A program made the position numbers and the translations under genes. From contig NC_079888.1 in the NCBI RefSeq assembly GCF_029227915.1, forward strand, positions 24,408,001-24,472,000: a DNA stretch of 64,000 nt. Direction: 5' to 3'. The stretch comes from Hydractinia symbiolongicarpus (taxonomy: Eukaryota > Cnidaria > Hydrozoa > Anthoathecata > Hydractiniidae). Shown piece after piece: positions 1 to 12,280 of this stretch (position 1 is the stretch's first letter; each line of letters begins with the position of its first letter). The notes beneath the pieces were generated by a model. That model searched no databases and was not told the origin of the DNA. It was given only the letters and a program-made list of their open reading frames with translations.

Positions 1-1466
1 ATTAAACTTCTTTTATTCAGCGTCTCATCAAAAATGAAAACATTTTTAAAAACTACAAGTCTCATGCGTTTTAGTGGTGAAAAAGTAAATTAAAAAATCG
101 TTCGGGAAATGAGTTTACTCCCTGGGTACTTTCTTTGTATACTTTTGACTATACGGGCCAAGCCCGGGATTTACGGGAAATCGCGGATTTTTGTTCGCCG
201 GCGATTAAACTTCTTTTATTTAGCGTCCCATCAAATATGAAAATATTTTTAAAAACTACAAGTCTCATGCGTTTAGTGGTAAAAAAATAATATAAAAAAT
301 CGTTCGGGAAATGAGTTTACTCCCTGGGTACTTTCTTTGTATACTTTTGACTATACGGGCCAAGCCCGGGATTTACGGGAAATCGCGGGTTTTCGTTTGC
401 CGGCGATTAAACTTCTTTCATTCAGCGTCTCATCAAAAATGAAAACATTTTTAAAAACTACAAGTCTTATGCGTTTTAGTGGTGAAAAAATAATTTAAAA
501 AATCGATCTGGAAATGAGTTTACTCCCTGGGTACTTTCTTTGTATACTTTTGACTATACGGGCCGAGTCCGGGATTTAGGGAAATCGCAGGTTTTCGTTT
601 GCCGGCGATTAAACTGCTTTTATTCAGCGTCTCATCAAAAATGAAAACATTTTTAAAAACTACAAGTCTCATGCGTTTTAGTGGTGAAAAAATAATTTAA
701 AAAATCGTTCGCGAAATGAGTTTACTCCCTGGGTACTTTCTTTGTATACTTTTGACTATACGGAAAAAGCCGGGATTTACGGGAAATCGCGGGTTTTCGT
801 TTGCCGGCGATTAAACTTCTTTTATTCAGCGTCTCATCAAAATTGAAAACATTTTTAAAAACTACAAGTCTCATGGGCTTTAGTGGTGAAAAAATAATTT
901 AAAAAATCGTTCTGGAAATGGGTTTACTCACAGGGTACTTTCTTTGTATACATTCGACTATACGTGCCAAGCCCGGGATTTACGGGAAATCGCGGGTTTT
1001 CGTTTGCCGGCGATTAAACTTCTTTTATTCAGCGTCTCATCAAAAATGAAAACATTTTTGAAAACTACAAGTCTCGTGCGTTTTAGTGGTGAGAAAATAA
1101 TTTAAAAAATCGTTCTGGAAATGAATTTACTCCCTGGGTACTTTCTTTGTATACTTTTGACTATACGGGCCGAGTCCGGGATTTCCGGGAAATCGCAGGT
1201 TTTCGTTTGCCGACGATTAAACTGCTTTTATTCAGCGTCTCATCAAAAATGAAAACATTCTTGAAAACTACAAGTCTCATGCGTTTTAATGGTGAAGAAA
1301 TAATTGAAAAAATGGTTTGGGAAATGAGTTTACTCCCTGGGTACTTTCTTTGTATACCTTTGACTATACGGGCCGAGTCCAGGATTTACGGGAAATCGCA
1401 GGTTTTCGTTTGCCGGCGATTAAACTTCTTTTATTCAGCGTCTCATGAAAAATGAAAACATTTTTA
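1..1466 (+). repeat. HOR module with TTCGCC / CGATCTGG / CGACG markers, copy 1
   Basis: The order of variant monomers is diagnostic: GATTTTTGTTCGCCGG at about 193, then the CCC/TATG subtype, a CGATCTGG junction (about 504) with the TTTAGGG island, a TTCGCGAAATG junction (about 706), a CAAAATTG/CATGGGC monomer followed by GGGTTTACTCACAGGG and CATTCGAC with CGTGCC (about 840-970), then TTTCCGGG with GCCGACGATT (about 1,178-1,212). The same order returns near 42.7-43.6 kb and 62.4-63.4 kb, and in part at 40.3, 41.7, 49.4, 50.6, 55.1 and 56.3 kb. It is a dispersed HOR family of about seven monomers. Confidence 0.8.
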
Positions 1467-3086
1467 AAAACTACAAGTCTCATGCGTTTTAGTGGTGAAA
1501 AAGTAATTTAAAAAATCGTTCGGGAAATGAGTTTACTTCCTGGGTACTTTCTTTGTATACTTTTGACTATACGGGCTGAGTCCGGGATTTACGAGAAATT
1601 GCAGGTTTTTGTTTGCCGGCGATTAAACTGCGTTTATTCAGCGTCTCATCAAAAATTGAAAACATTCTTGAAAACTGCGAGTCTCATGCGTTTTAGTGGT
1701 GAAATAATAATTTAAAAAATCGTTTGGAAAATGAGTTTACTCCCTGGGTACTTTCTTTGTATACTTTTGACTATACGGGCCGAGCCCAGGATTTACGGGA
1801 AATCGCAGGTTTTTGTTTGCCGGCGATTAAACTTCTTTTATTCAGCGTCTCATCAAAAATGAAAACATTTTTAAAAACTACAAGTCTTATGCGTTTTATT
1901 GGTGAAAAAATAATTTAAAAAATCGCTCTGGAAATCAGTTTACTTCCTGGGTACTTTCTTTGCATACTTTTGACTATACGGGCCGAGTCTGGGATTTACA
2001 GGAAATGGCGGATTTTCGTTTGCCGGCGATTAAACTTCTTTTTTTCAGCGTCCCATCAAATATGAAAATATTTTTGAAAACTACAAGTCTCATGCGTTTA
2101 GTGGTGAAAAAATAATTTAAAAAATCGATCGGGAAATGAGTTTACTCACAGGGTACTTTCTTTGTATACATTCGACTATACGGGCCAAGCCCGGGATTTA
2201 CGGGATGTCGCGGGTTTTCGTTTGCCGGCGATTAAACCACTTTCTTTAAGCGTCTCATCAAAAATGAAAACATTTTTGAAAACTACAAGTCTCATGCGTT
2301 TTAGTGGTGAAAAAGTAATTTAAAAAATCGTTCGGGAAATGAGTTTACTTCCTGGGTACTTTCTTTGTATACTTTTGACTATACGGGCTGAGTCCGGGAT
2401 TTACGGGAAATTGCAGGTTTTTGTTTGCCGGCGATTAAACTGCGTTTATTCAGCGTCTCATCAAAAATTGAAAACATTCTTGAAAACTGCGAGTCTCATG
2501 CGTTTTAGTGGTGAAATAATAATTTAAAAAATCGTTTGGAAAATGAGTTTACTCCCTGGGTACTTTCTTTGTATACTTTTGACTATACGGGCCGAGCCCA
2601 GGATTTACGGGAAATCGCAGGTTTTTGTTTGCCGGCGATTAAACTTCTTTTATTCAGCGTCTCATCAAAAATGAAAACATTTTTAAAAACTACAAGTCTT
2701 ATGCGTTTTATTGGTGAAAAAATAATTTAAAAAATCGCTCTGGAAATCAGTTTACTTCCTGGGTACTTTCTTTGCATACTTTTGACTATACGGGCCGAGT
2801 CTGGGATTTACAGGAAATGGCGGATTTTCGTTTGCCGGCGATTAAACTTCTTTTATTCAGCGTCCCATCAAATATGAAAATATTTTTGAAAACTACAAGT
2901 CTCATGCGTTTAGTGGTGAAAAAATAATTTAAAAAATCGATCGGGAAATGAGTTTACTCACAGGGTACTTTCTTTGTATACATTCGACTATACGGGCCAA
3001 GCCCGGGATTTACGGGATGTCGCGGGTTTTCGTTTGCCGGCGATTAAACCACTTTCTTTAAGCGTCTCATCAAAAATGAAAACATT
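1467..3086 (+). repeat. 812-bp four-monomer tandem duplication (2 copies)
   Basis: Positions from about 1,467 match positions 812 bp downstream through about 3,086. Rare shared variants include TTTACTTCCTGGG, CTGCGTTTATT, AACTGCGAG, GCGTTTTATTGG, ATTTACAGGAAATGGCGG and GGGATGTCGCGGG. I saw only two clear differences: ACGAGAAAT versus ACGGGAAAT, and CTTCTTTTTTTC versus CTTCTTTTATTC. Such near-identity implies a recent duplication of four neighbouring monomers. Confidence 0.85.
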
Positions 3087-4491
3087 TCTGAAAACTACCA
3101 GTCTCATGCGTTTTAGTGGTGAAAAAATAATTTAAAAATTCGTTCGGAAAATGAGTTTACTCACTGGGTACTTTCCTTGTATACTTTTGACTATACGGGC
3201 CGAGACCGGGATTTACGGGAAATTGCGGGTTTTCGTTTGCCGGCGATTAAACTTCTTTTATTCAGCGTCTCATCAAAAATGAAAGCATTTTCGAAAACTA
3301 CAAGTCTCATGGGCTTTAGTGATGAAATAATAATTTAAAAAATCGTTTAGGAAATGAGTTTACTCCCTGGGTACTTTCTTTGTATACTTTTGACCATACG
3401 GGCCGAGTCCAGGATTTACGGGAAATCGCAGGTTTTCGTTTGCCGGCGATTAAACTTCTTTTATTCAGCGTCTCATCAAAAATGAAAACATTTTTAAAAA
3501 CTACAAGTCTTATGCGTTTTAGTGGTGAAAAAATAATTTAAAAAATCGTTCGGGAAATGAGTTTACTCCCTGGGTACTTTCTTTGTATACTTTTGACTAT
3601 ACGGGCTGAGTCCGGGATTTACGAGAAATCGCAGGTTTTCGTTTGCCGGCGATTAAACTTCTTTTATTCAGCGTCTCATCAAAAATGAAAACATTTTTAA
3701 AAACTACAAGTCTCATCCGTTTCAGTGGTGAAAAAATAATTTAAAAAATCGTTCGGGAAATGAGTTTACTCCCTGGGTACTTTCTTTGTATTCTTTTGAC
3801 TATACGGGCAGAGTCCGCGATTTACGGGAAGTCGCGGGTTTTGTTTGCCGGCGATTAAACTTCTTTTATTCAGCGTCTCATCAAAAATGAAAATATTTTT
3901 AAATACTACAAGTCTCATGGGCTTTAGTGGTGAAAAGATAATTTAAAAAATCGTTTTGGAAATGAGTTTACTCACAGGGTACTTTCTTTGTATACATTCG
4001 ACTATACGGGCCAAGCCCGGGATTTACGGGATGTCGCGGGTTTTCGTTTGCCGGCGATTAAACCACTTTCTTTAAGCGTCTCATCAAAAATGAAAACATT
4101 TCTGAAAACTACCAGTCTCATGCGTTTTAGTGGTGAAAAAATAATTTAAAAATTCGTTCGGAAAATGAGTTTACTCACTGGGTACTTTCCTTGTATACTT
4201 TTGACTATACGGGCCGAGACCGGGATTTACGGGAAATTGCGGGTTTTCGTTTGCCGGCGATTAAACTTCTTTTATTCAGCGTCTCATCAAAAATGAAAGC
4301 ATTTTCGAAAACTACAAGTCTCATGGGCTTTAGTGATGAAATAATAATTTAAAAAATCGTTTAGGAAATGAGTTTACTCCCTGGGTACTTTCTTTGTATA
4401 CTTTTGACCATACGGGCCGAGTCCAGGATTTACGGGAAATCGCAGGTTTTCGTTTGCCGGCGATTAAACTTCTTTTATTCAGCGTCTCATC
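2948..4491 (+). repeat. Five-monomer spaced duplication around the ACTACCAG module
   Basis: A block of about 530 bp at 2,948-3,478 recurs 1,013 bp downstream at 3,961-4,491. It holds GGGATGTCGCGGG, AAACCACTTTCTTTAAGCG, CATTTCTGAAAACTACCAG, ACTTTCCTTGTATAC, GAGACCGGG and CATTTTCGAAAAC, then GGGCTTTAGTGATG and CGTTTAGG. The ACTACCAG to GTGATG module also appears near 6,545, 7,560, 9,590 and 15,260, so it is a three-monomer cassette used repeatedly in the left quarter of the window. Confidence 0.8.
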
Positions 4492-5606
4492 AAAATTGAA
4501 AACATTCTTGAAAACTGCGAGTCTCATGCGTTTTAGTGGTGAAATAATAATTTAAAAAATCGTTCTGGAAATCAGTTTACTCCCTGGGTACTTTCTTTGT
4601 ATACTTTTGACTATACGGGCCGAGTCCGGGATTTACAGGAAATCGCAGGTTTTTGTTTGCCGGCGATTAAACTTCTTTTATTCAGCGTCTCATCAAAAAT
4701 GAAAACATTTTTGAAAACTACAAGTCTCATGCGTTTTAGTGGTGAAAAAATAATTTAAAAAATCGTTCGGGAAATGAGTTTACTCCCTGGGTACTTTCTT
4801 TGTATACTTTTGACAATACGGGCCGAGTCCGGGATTTACGGGAAATCGCAGGTTTTCGTTTGCCGGCGATTAAACTTCTTTTATTCAGCGTCTCATCAAA
4901 AATGAAAACATTTTTGAAAACTACAAGTCTCATCCGTTTCAGTGGTGAAAAAATAATTTAAAAAATCGTTCGGGAAATGAGTTTACTCCCTGGGTACTTT
5001 CTTTGTATTCTTTTGACTATACGGGCCGAGTCCGCGATTTACGGGAAGTCGCGGGTTTTGTTTGCCGGCGATTAAACTTCTTTTATTCAGCGTCTCATCA
5101 AAAATGAAAATATTTTTAAATACTACAAGTCTCATGGGCTTTAGTGGTGAAAAGATAATTTAAAAAATCGTTTAGGAAATGAGTTTACTCCCTGGGTACT
5201 TTCTTTGTATACTTTTGACCATACGGGCCGAGTCCAGGATTTACGGGAAATCGCAAGTTTTCGTTTGCCGGCGATTAAACTTCTTTTATTCAGCGTCTCA
5301 TCAAAAATGAAAACATTTTTAAAAACTAAAGGTCTTATGCGTTTTAGTGGTGAAAAAATAATTTAAAAAATCGTTCGGGAAATGAGTTTACTCCCTGGGT
5401 ACTTTCTTTGTATACTTTTGACTATACGGGCTGAGTCCGGGATTTACGAGAAATCGCAGGTTTTTGTTTGCCGGCGATTAAACTGCTTTTATTCAGCGTC
5501 TCATCAAAAATTGAAAACATTCTTGAAAACTGCGAGTCTCATGCGTTTTAGTGGTGAAATAATAATTTAAAAAATCGTTTGGGAAATGAGTTTACTCCCT
5601 GGGTTC
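4492..5606 (+). repeat. Ordinary monomers linking two HOR blocks
   Basis: About five or six monomers with no exact tandem HOR that I could delimit. They share variants with both sides: CATCCGTTTCAG (about 4,930; also 3,716, 6,149 and 9,194), GTATTCTTTTGAC, CCGCGATTTACGGGAAGTCGCGGG, AATACTACAAG and GAAAAGATAAT. This set of linked variants forms a two-monomer cassette that recurs at about 3,720-3,950, 4,930-5,160, 6,150-6,380 and 9,190-9,430. Confidence 0.7.
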
Positions 5607-8600
5607 TTTCTTTGTATACTTTTGACTATACAGGCCGAGTCCAGGATTTACGGGAAATCGCAGGTTTTCTTTTGCCGGCGATTAAACTTCTTTTATTCAG
5701 CGTCTCATCAAAAGTGAAAACATTTTTAAAAACTACAAGTCTTATGCGTTTTAGTGGTGAAAAAATAATTTAAAAAATCGTTCTGGAAATCAGTTTACTC
5801 CCTGGGTACTTTCTTTGTATACTTTTGACTATACGGGCCGAGTCCGGGATTTACAGGAAATCGCAGGTTTTCGTTTGCCGGCGATTAAACTTCTTTTATT
5901 CAGCGTCTCATCAAAAATGAAAACATTTTTGAAAACTACAAGTCTCATGCGTTTTAGTGGTGAAAAAATAATTTAAAAAATCGTTCGGGAAATGAGTTTA
6001 CTCCCTGGGTACTTTCTTTTTATACTTTTGACAATACGGGCCGAGTCCAGGATTTACGGGAAATCGCAGGTTTTCGTTTGCCGGCGATTAAACTTCTTTT
6101 ATTCAGCGTCTCATCAAAAATGAAAACATTTTTGAAAACTACAAGTCTCATCCGTTTCAGTGGTCAAAAAATAATTTAAAAAATCGTTCGGGAAATGAGT
6201 TTACTCCCTTGGTACTTTCTTTGTATTCTTTTGACTATACGGGCTGAGTCCGCGATTTACGGGAAGTCGCGGGTTTTGTTTGCCGGCGATTAAACTTCTT
6301 TTATTCAGCGTCTCAACAAAAATGAAAATATTTTTAAATACTACAAGTCTCATGGGCTTTAGTGGTGAAAAGATAATTTAAAAAATCGTTTTGGAAATGA
6401 GTTTACTCACAGGGTACTTTCTTTGTATACATTCGACTATACGGGCCAAGACCGGGATTTACGGGATATCGCGGGTTTTCGTTTGCCGGCGATTAAACCA
6501 CTTTCTTTAAGCGTCTCATCAAAAATGAAAACATTTCTGAAAACTACCAGTCTCATGCGTTTTAGTGGTGAAAAAATAATTTAAAAATTCGTTCGGAAAA
6601 TGAGTTTACTCACTGGGTACTTTCCTTGTATACTTTTGACTATACGGGCCGAGACCGAGATTTACGGGAAATTGCGGGTTTTCGTTTGCCGGCGATTAAA
6701 CTTCTTTTATTCACCGTCTCATCAAAAATGAAAGCATTTTCGAAAACTACAAGTCTCATGGGCTTTAGTGATGAAATAATAATTTAAAAAATCGTTTAGG
6801 AAATGAGTTTACTCCCTGGGTACTTTCTTTGTATACTTTTGACCATACGGGCCGAGTCCAGGATTTACGGGAAATCGCAGGTTTTTGTTTGCCGGCGATT
6901 AAACTGCTTTTATTCAGCGTCTCATCAAAAATTGAAAACATTCTTGAAAACTGCGAGTCTCATGCGTTTTAGTTGTGAAATAATAATTTAAAAAATCGTT
7001 TGGGAAATGAGTTTACTCCCTGGGTACTTTCTTTGTATACTTTTGACTATGCGGGCCGAGTCCAGGATTTACGGGAAATCGCAGGTTTTCGTTTGCCGGC
7101 GATTAAACTTCTTTTATTCAGCGTCTCATCAAAAATGAAAACATTTTTAAAAACTACAAGTCTCATGCGTTTTAGTGGTGAAAAAATGATTTAAAAAATC
7201 GTTCTGGAAATCAGTTTACTCCCTGGGTACTTTCTTTGTATACTTTTGACTGTACGGGCCGAGTCCGGGATTTACGGGAAATCGCAGGTTTTCGTTTGCC
7301 GGCGATTAAACTTCTTTTATTCAGCGTCTCATCAAAAATGAAAACATTTTTGAAAACTGCAAGTCTCATGCGTTTTAGTGGTGAAAAAATAATTTAAAAA
7401 ATCGTTCGGGAAATGAGTTTACTCCCTGGGTACTTTCTTTGTATACTTTTGACTATACGGGCCGAGTCCAGGATTTACGGGAAATCGCGGGTTTTCGTTT
7501 GCCGGCGATTAAACCACTTTCTTTAAGCGTCTCATCAAAAATGAAAACATTTCTGAAAACTACCAGTCTCATGCGTTTTAGTGGTGAAAAAATAATTTAA
7601 AAATTCGTTCTGAAAATGAGTTTACTCACTGGGTACTTTCCTTGTATACTTTTGACTATACGGGCCGAGACCGAGATTTACGGGAAATTGCGGGTTTTCG
7701 TTTGCCGGCGATTAAACTTCTTTTATTCAGCGTCTCATCAAAAATGAAAGCATTTTCGAAAACTACAAGTCTCATGGGCTTTAGTGATGAAATAATAATT
7801 TAAAAAATCGTTTAGGAAATGAGTTTACTCCCTGGGTACTTTCTTTGTATACTTTTGACCATACGGGCCGAGTCCAGGATTTACGGGAAATCGCAGGTTT
7901 TTGTTTGCCGGCGATTAAACTGCTTTTATTCAGCGTCTCATCAAAAATTGAAAACATTCTTGAAAACTGCGAGTCTCATGCGTTTTAGTTGTGAAATAAT
8001 AATTTAAAAAATCGTTTGGGAAATGAGTTTACTCCCTGGGTACTTTCTTTGTATACTTTTGACTATGCGGGCCGAGTCCAGGATTTACGGGAAATCGCAG
8101 GTTTTCGTTTGCCGGCGATTAAACTTCTTTTATTCAGCGTCTCATCAAAAATGAAAACATTTTTAAAAACTACAAGTCTCATGCGTTTTAGTGGTGAAAA
8201 AATGATTTAAAAAATCGTTCTGGAAATCAGTTTACTCCCTGGGTACTTTCTTTGTATACTTTTGACTATACGGGCCGAGTCCGGGATTTACGGGAAATCG
8301 CAGGTTTTCGTTTGCCGGCGATTAAACTTCTTTTATTCAGCGTCTCATCAAAAATGAAAACATTTTTGAAAACTGCAAGTCTCATGCGTTTTAGTGGTGA
8401 AAAAATAATTTAAAAAATCGTTCGGGAAATGAGTTTACTCCCTGGGTACTTTCTTTGTATACTTTTGACTATACGGGCCGAGTCCAGGATTTACGGGAAA
8501 TCGCAGGTTTTCGTTTGCCGGCGATTACACTTCTTTTATTCAGCGTCTCATCAAAAATGAAAACATTTTTAAAAACTACAAATCTCATGCGTTTTAGTGG

Positions 8601-10233
8601 TGAAAAAGTAATTTAAAAAATCGTTCGGGAAATGAGTTTACTCCCTGGGTACTTTCTTTGTATACTTTTGACTATACAGGCCGAGTCCAGGATTTACGGG
8701 AAATCGCAGGTTTTCGTTTGCCGGCGATTAAACTTCTTTTATTCAGCGTCTCATCAAAAGTGAAAACATTTTTAAAAACTACAAGTCTTATGCGTTTTAG
8801 TGGTGAAAAAATAATTTAAAAAATCGTTCTGGAAATCAGTTTACTCCCTGGGTACTTTCTTTGTATACTTTTGACTATACGGGCCGAGTCCGGGATTTAC
8901 AGGAAATCGCAGGTTTTCGTTTGCCGGCGATTAAACTTCTTTTATTCAGCGTCTCATCAAAAATGAAAACATTTTTGAAAACTACAAGTCTCATGCGTTT
9001 TAGTGGTGAAAAAATAATTTAAAAAATCGTTCGGGAAATGAGTTTACTCCCTGGGTACTTTCTTTTTATACTTTTGACAATACGGGCCGAGTCCAGGATT
9101 TACGGGAAATCGCAGGTTTTCGTTTGCCGGCGATTAAACTTCTTTTATTCAGCGTCTCATCAAAAATGAAAACATTTTTGAAAACTACAAGTCTCATCCG
9201 TTTCAGTGGTCAAAAAATAATTTAAAAAATCGTTCGGGAAATGAGTTTACTCCCTTGGTACTTTCTTTGTATTCTTTTGACTATACGGGCTGAGTCCGCG
9301 ATTTACGGGAAGTCGCGGGTTTTGTTTGCCGGCGATTAAACTTCTTTTATTCAGCGTCTCAACAAAAATGAAAATATTTTTAAATACTACAAGTCTCATG
9401 GGCTTTAGTGGTGAAAAGATAATTTAAAAAATCGTTTTGGAAATGAGTTTACTCACAGGGTACTTTCTTTGTATACATTCGACTATACGGGCCAAGACCG
9501 GGATTTACGGGATATCGCGGGTTTTCGTTTGCCGGCGATTAAACCACTTTCTTTAAGCGTCTCATCAAAAATGAAAACATTTCTGAAAACTACCAGTCTC
9601 ATGCGTTTTAGTGGTGAAAAAATAATTTAAAAATTCGTTCGGAAAATGAGTTTACTCACTGGGTACTTTCCTTGTATACTTTTGACTATACGGGCCGAGA
9701 CCGAGATTTACGGGAAATTGCGGGTTTTCGTTTGCCGGCGATTAAACTTCTTTTATTCAGCGTCTCATCAAAAATGAAAGCATTTTCGAAAACTACAAGT
9801 CTCATGGGCTTTAGTGATGAAATAATAATTTAAAAAATCGTTTAGGAAATGAGTTTACTCCCTGGGTACTTTCTTTGTATACTTTTGACCATACGTGCCG
9901 AGTCCAGGATTTACGGGAAATCGCAGGTTTTTGTTTGCCGGCGATTAAACTGCTTTTATTCAGCGTCTCATCAAAAATTGAAAACATTCTTGAAAACTGC
10001 GAGTCTCATGCGTTTTAGTTGTGAAATAATAATTTAAAAAATCGTTTGGGAAATGAGTTTACTCCCTGGGTACTTTCTTTGTATACTTTTGACTATGCGG
10101 GCCGAGTCCAGGATTTACGGGAAATCGCAGGTTTTCGTTTGCCGGCGATTAAACTTCTTTTATTCAGCGTCTCATCAAAAATGAAAACATTTTTAAAAAC
10201 TACAAGTCTCATGCGTTTTAGTGGTGAAAAAAT
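5607..10233 (+). repeat. Duplicated 1.58-kb blocks 3,046 bp apart (15-monomer spacing)
   Basis: The block 5,607-7,187 matches 8,653-10,233. Shared rare states are ACTATACAGGCC, CATCAAAAGTGAAAAC, CTTTCTTTTTATAC followed by GACAATACGGG, GTGGTCAAAAAAT, TCCCTTGGTAC, GTCTCAACAAAAATG and GGGATATCGCGGG. The spacing equals 15 monomers. The material between the copies contains the 1,016-bp tandem described separately, so the spacing was probably set by that inner duplication. Confidence 0.85.
6481..8505 (+). repeat. 1,016-bp five-monomer tandem duplication
   Basis: Two adjacent copies, about 6,481-7,496 and 7,497-8,505, agree from GTTTGCCGGCGATTAAACCAC onward. They share CATTTCTGAAAACTACCAG, GAGACCGAG, GCATTTTCGAAAAC, GGGCTTTAGTGATG, TTTTAGTTGTGAAATAAT, GACTATGCGGGCC and GAAAAAATGATTTAAAA. 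The few differences include CACCGTCTC versus CAGCGTCTC and GACTGTACGGG versus GACTATACGGG. It sits within the larger 3,046-bp-spaced duplication, so it is an HOR nested in an HOR. Confidence 0.85.
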
Positions 10234-12280
10234 AATTTAAAAAATCGTTCGGGAAATCAGTTTACTCCCTGGGTACTTTCTTTGTATACTTTTGACTATA
10301 CGGGCCGAGTCCAGGATTTACGGGAAATCGCAGGTTTTCGTTTGCCGGCGATTACACTTCTTTTATTCAGCGTCTCATCAAAAATGAAAACATTTTTAAA
10401 AACTACAAATCTCATGCGTTTTAGTGGTGAAAAAGTAATTTAAAAAATCGTTCGGGAAATGAGTTTACTCCCTGGGTACTTTCTTTGTATACTTTTGACT
10501 ATACGGGCCAAGCCCGGGATTTACGGGAAATCGCGGGTTTTCGTTTGCCGGCGATTAAACTTCTTTTATTCAGCGTCTCATTAAAAATGATAACATTTTT
10601 AAAAACTACAAGTCTTAAGCGTTTTAGTGGTGAAAAAATAATTTAAAAAATCGTTCGGGAAATGAGTTTACTCCCTGGGTACTTTGTTTGTATACTTTTG
10701 ACTATACGGGCCAAGCCCGGGATTTACGAGAAATCGCGGGTTTTCGTTTGCCGGCGATTAAACTTCTTTTATTCAGTGTCTCATCAAAAATGAAAACATT
10801 TTTAAAAACTACAAGTCTTATGCGTTTTAGTGGTGAAAAAATAATTAAAAAATCGTTCTGGAAATGAGTTTACTCCCTGGGTACTTTCTTTGTATACATT
10901 CGACTATACGGGCCGAGTCCGGGATTTAGGGAAATCGCAGGTTTTCGTTTGCCGGCGAGTAAACTGCTTTTATTCAGCGTCTCATCAAAAATGAAAACAT
11001 TTTTGAAAACTACAAGTCTCATGCGTTTTAGTGGTGAAAAAATAATTTAAAAAATCGTTCGGGAAATGAGTTTACTCCCTGGGTACTTTCTTTGTATACT
11101 TTTGACTATACGGGCCAAACCGGGATTTACGGGAAATCGCGGGATTTCGTTTGCCGGCGATTAAACTTCTTTTATTCGGCGTCTCATCAAAAATGAAAAC
11201 ATTTTCAAAAACTACAAGTCTTATGCGTTTTAGTGGTGAAAAAATAGTTTAAAAAATCGTTCTGGAAATGAGTTTACTCACAGGGTACTTTCTTTGTATA
11301 CATTCGACTATACGTGCCAAGCCCGGGATTTTCGGAAAATCGCGGGTTTTCGTTTGCCGGCGATTAAACTGCTTTTATTCAGCGTCTCATGAAAAATGAA
11401 AACATTCTTGAAAACTACAAGTCTCATGCGTTTTAGTGGTGAAATAATAATTTAAAAAATTCCTTTGGGAAATGAGTTTACTCCCTGGGTACTTTCTTTC
11501 TATGCTTTTGACTATACGAGCCGAGTGCAGGATTTTCGGGAAATCGCAGGTTTTCGTTTGCCGGCGATTAAACTTCTTTTATTCAGCGTCTCATCAAAAA
11601 TGAAAACATTTTTAAAAACTACAAGTTTCATGGGCTTTAGTGGTGAAATAATAATTTAAAAAATCGTTTGGGAAATGAGTTTACTCCCTGGGTACTTTCT
11701 TTGTATACTTTTGACTATACGGGCCGAGTCCAGGATTTACGGGAAATCGCAGGTTTTCGTTTGCCGGCGATTAAACTTCTTTAATTCAGCGTCTCATCAA
11801 AAATGAAAACATTTTTAAAAACTACAAGTCTCATGGGCTTTAGTGGTGAAATAATAATTTAAAAAATCGTTTGGGAAATGAGTTTACTCCCTGGGTACTT
11901 TCTTTGTATACTTTTGACTATACGGGCCGAGTCCAGGATTTACGGGAAATCGCAGGTTTTCGTTTGCCGGCGATTAAACTTCTTTAATTCAGCGTCTCAT
12001 CAAAAATGAAAACATTTTTAAAAACTACAAGTCCTATGCGTTTTAGTGGTGAAAAAATAATTTAAAAAATCGTTCTGGAAATGAGTTTACTCCCTGGGTA
12101 CTTTCTTTGTATACTTTTGACTATACGGGCCGAGTCCAGGATTTATGGGAAATCGCAGGTTTTCGTTTGCCGGCGATTAAACTTCTTTTATTCAGCGTCT
12201 CATCAAAAATGAAAACATTTTTAAAAACTACAAGTCTCATGCGTTTTAGTGGTGAAAAAGTAATTTAAAAAATCGTTCGG
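10234..12280 (+). repeat. Mixed monomers, including two adjacent copies of one monomer
   Basis: About ten monomers. Those at 11,670-11,872 and 11,873-12,075 are neighbours that share CTTCTTTAATTCAGCG, a state I did not notice elsewhere, so one is probably a copy of the other. Near 11,459 the junction reads AAAAAATTCCTTTGGG and the next monomer has CTTTCTATGCTTTTGAC, CGAGTGCAGG and ATTTTCGGG. This marked monomer returns near 17,343, 31,512, 39,006, 44,470 and 58,440. Confidence 0.75.

Noticed and set aside
1147-1455. 102-codon open frame near the left end
   Set aside because: Same cause: GAAATAATTGAAAAAATGG replaces TAATTTAAAAAATCG in one monomer.
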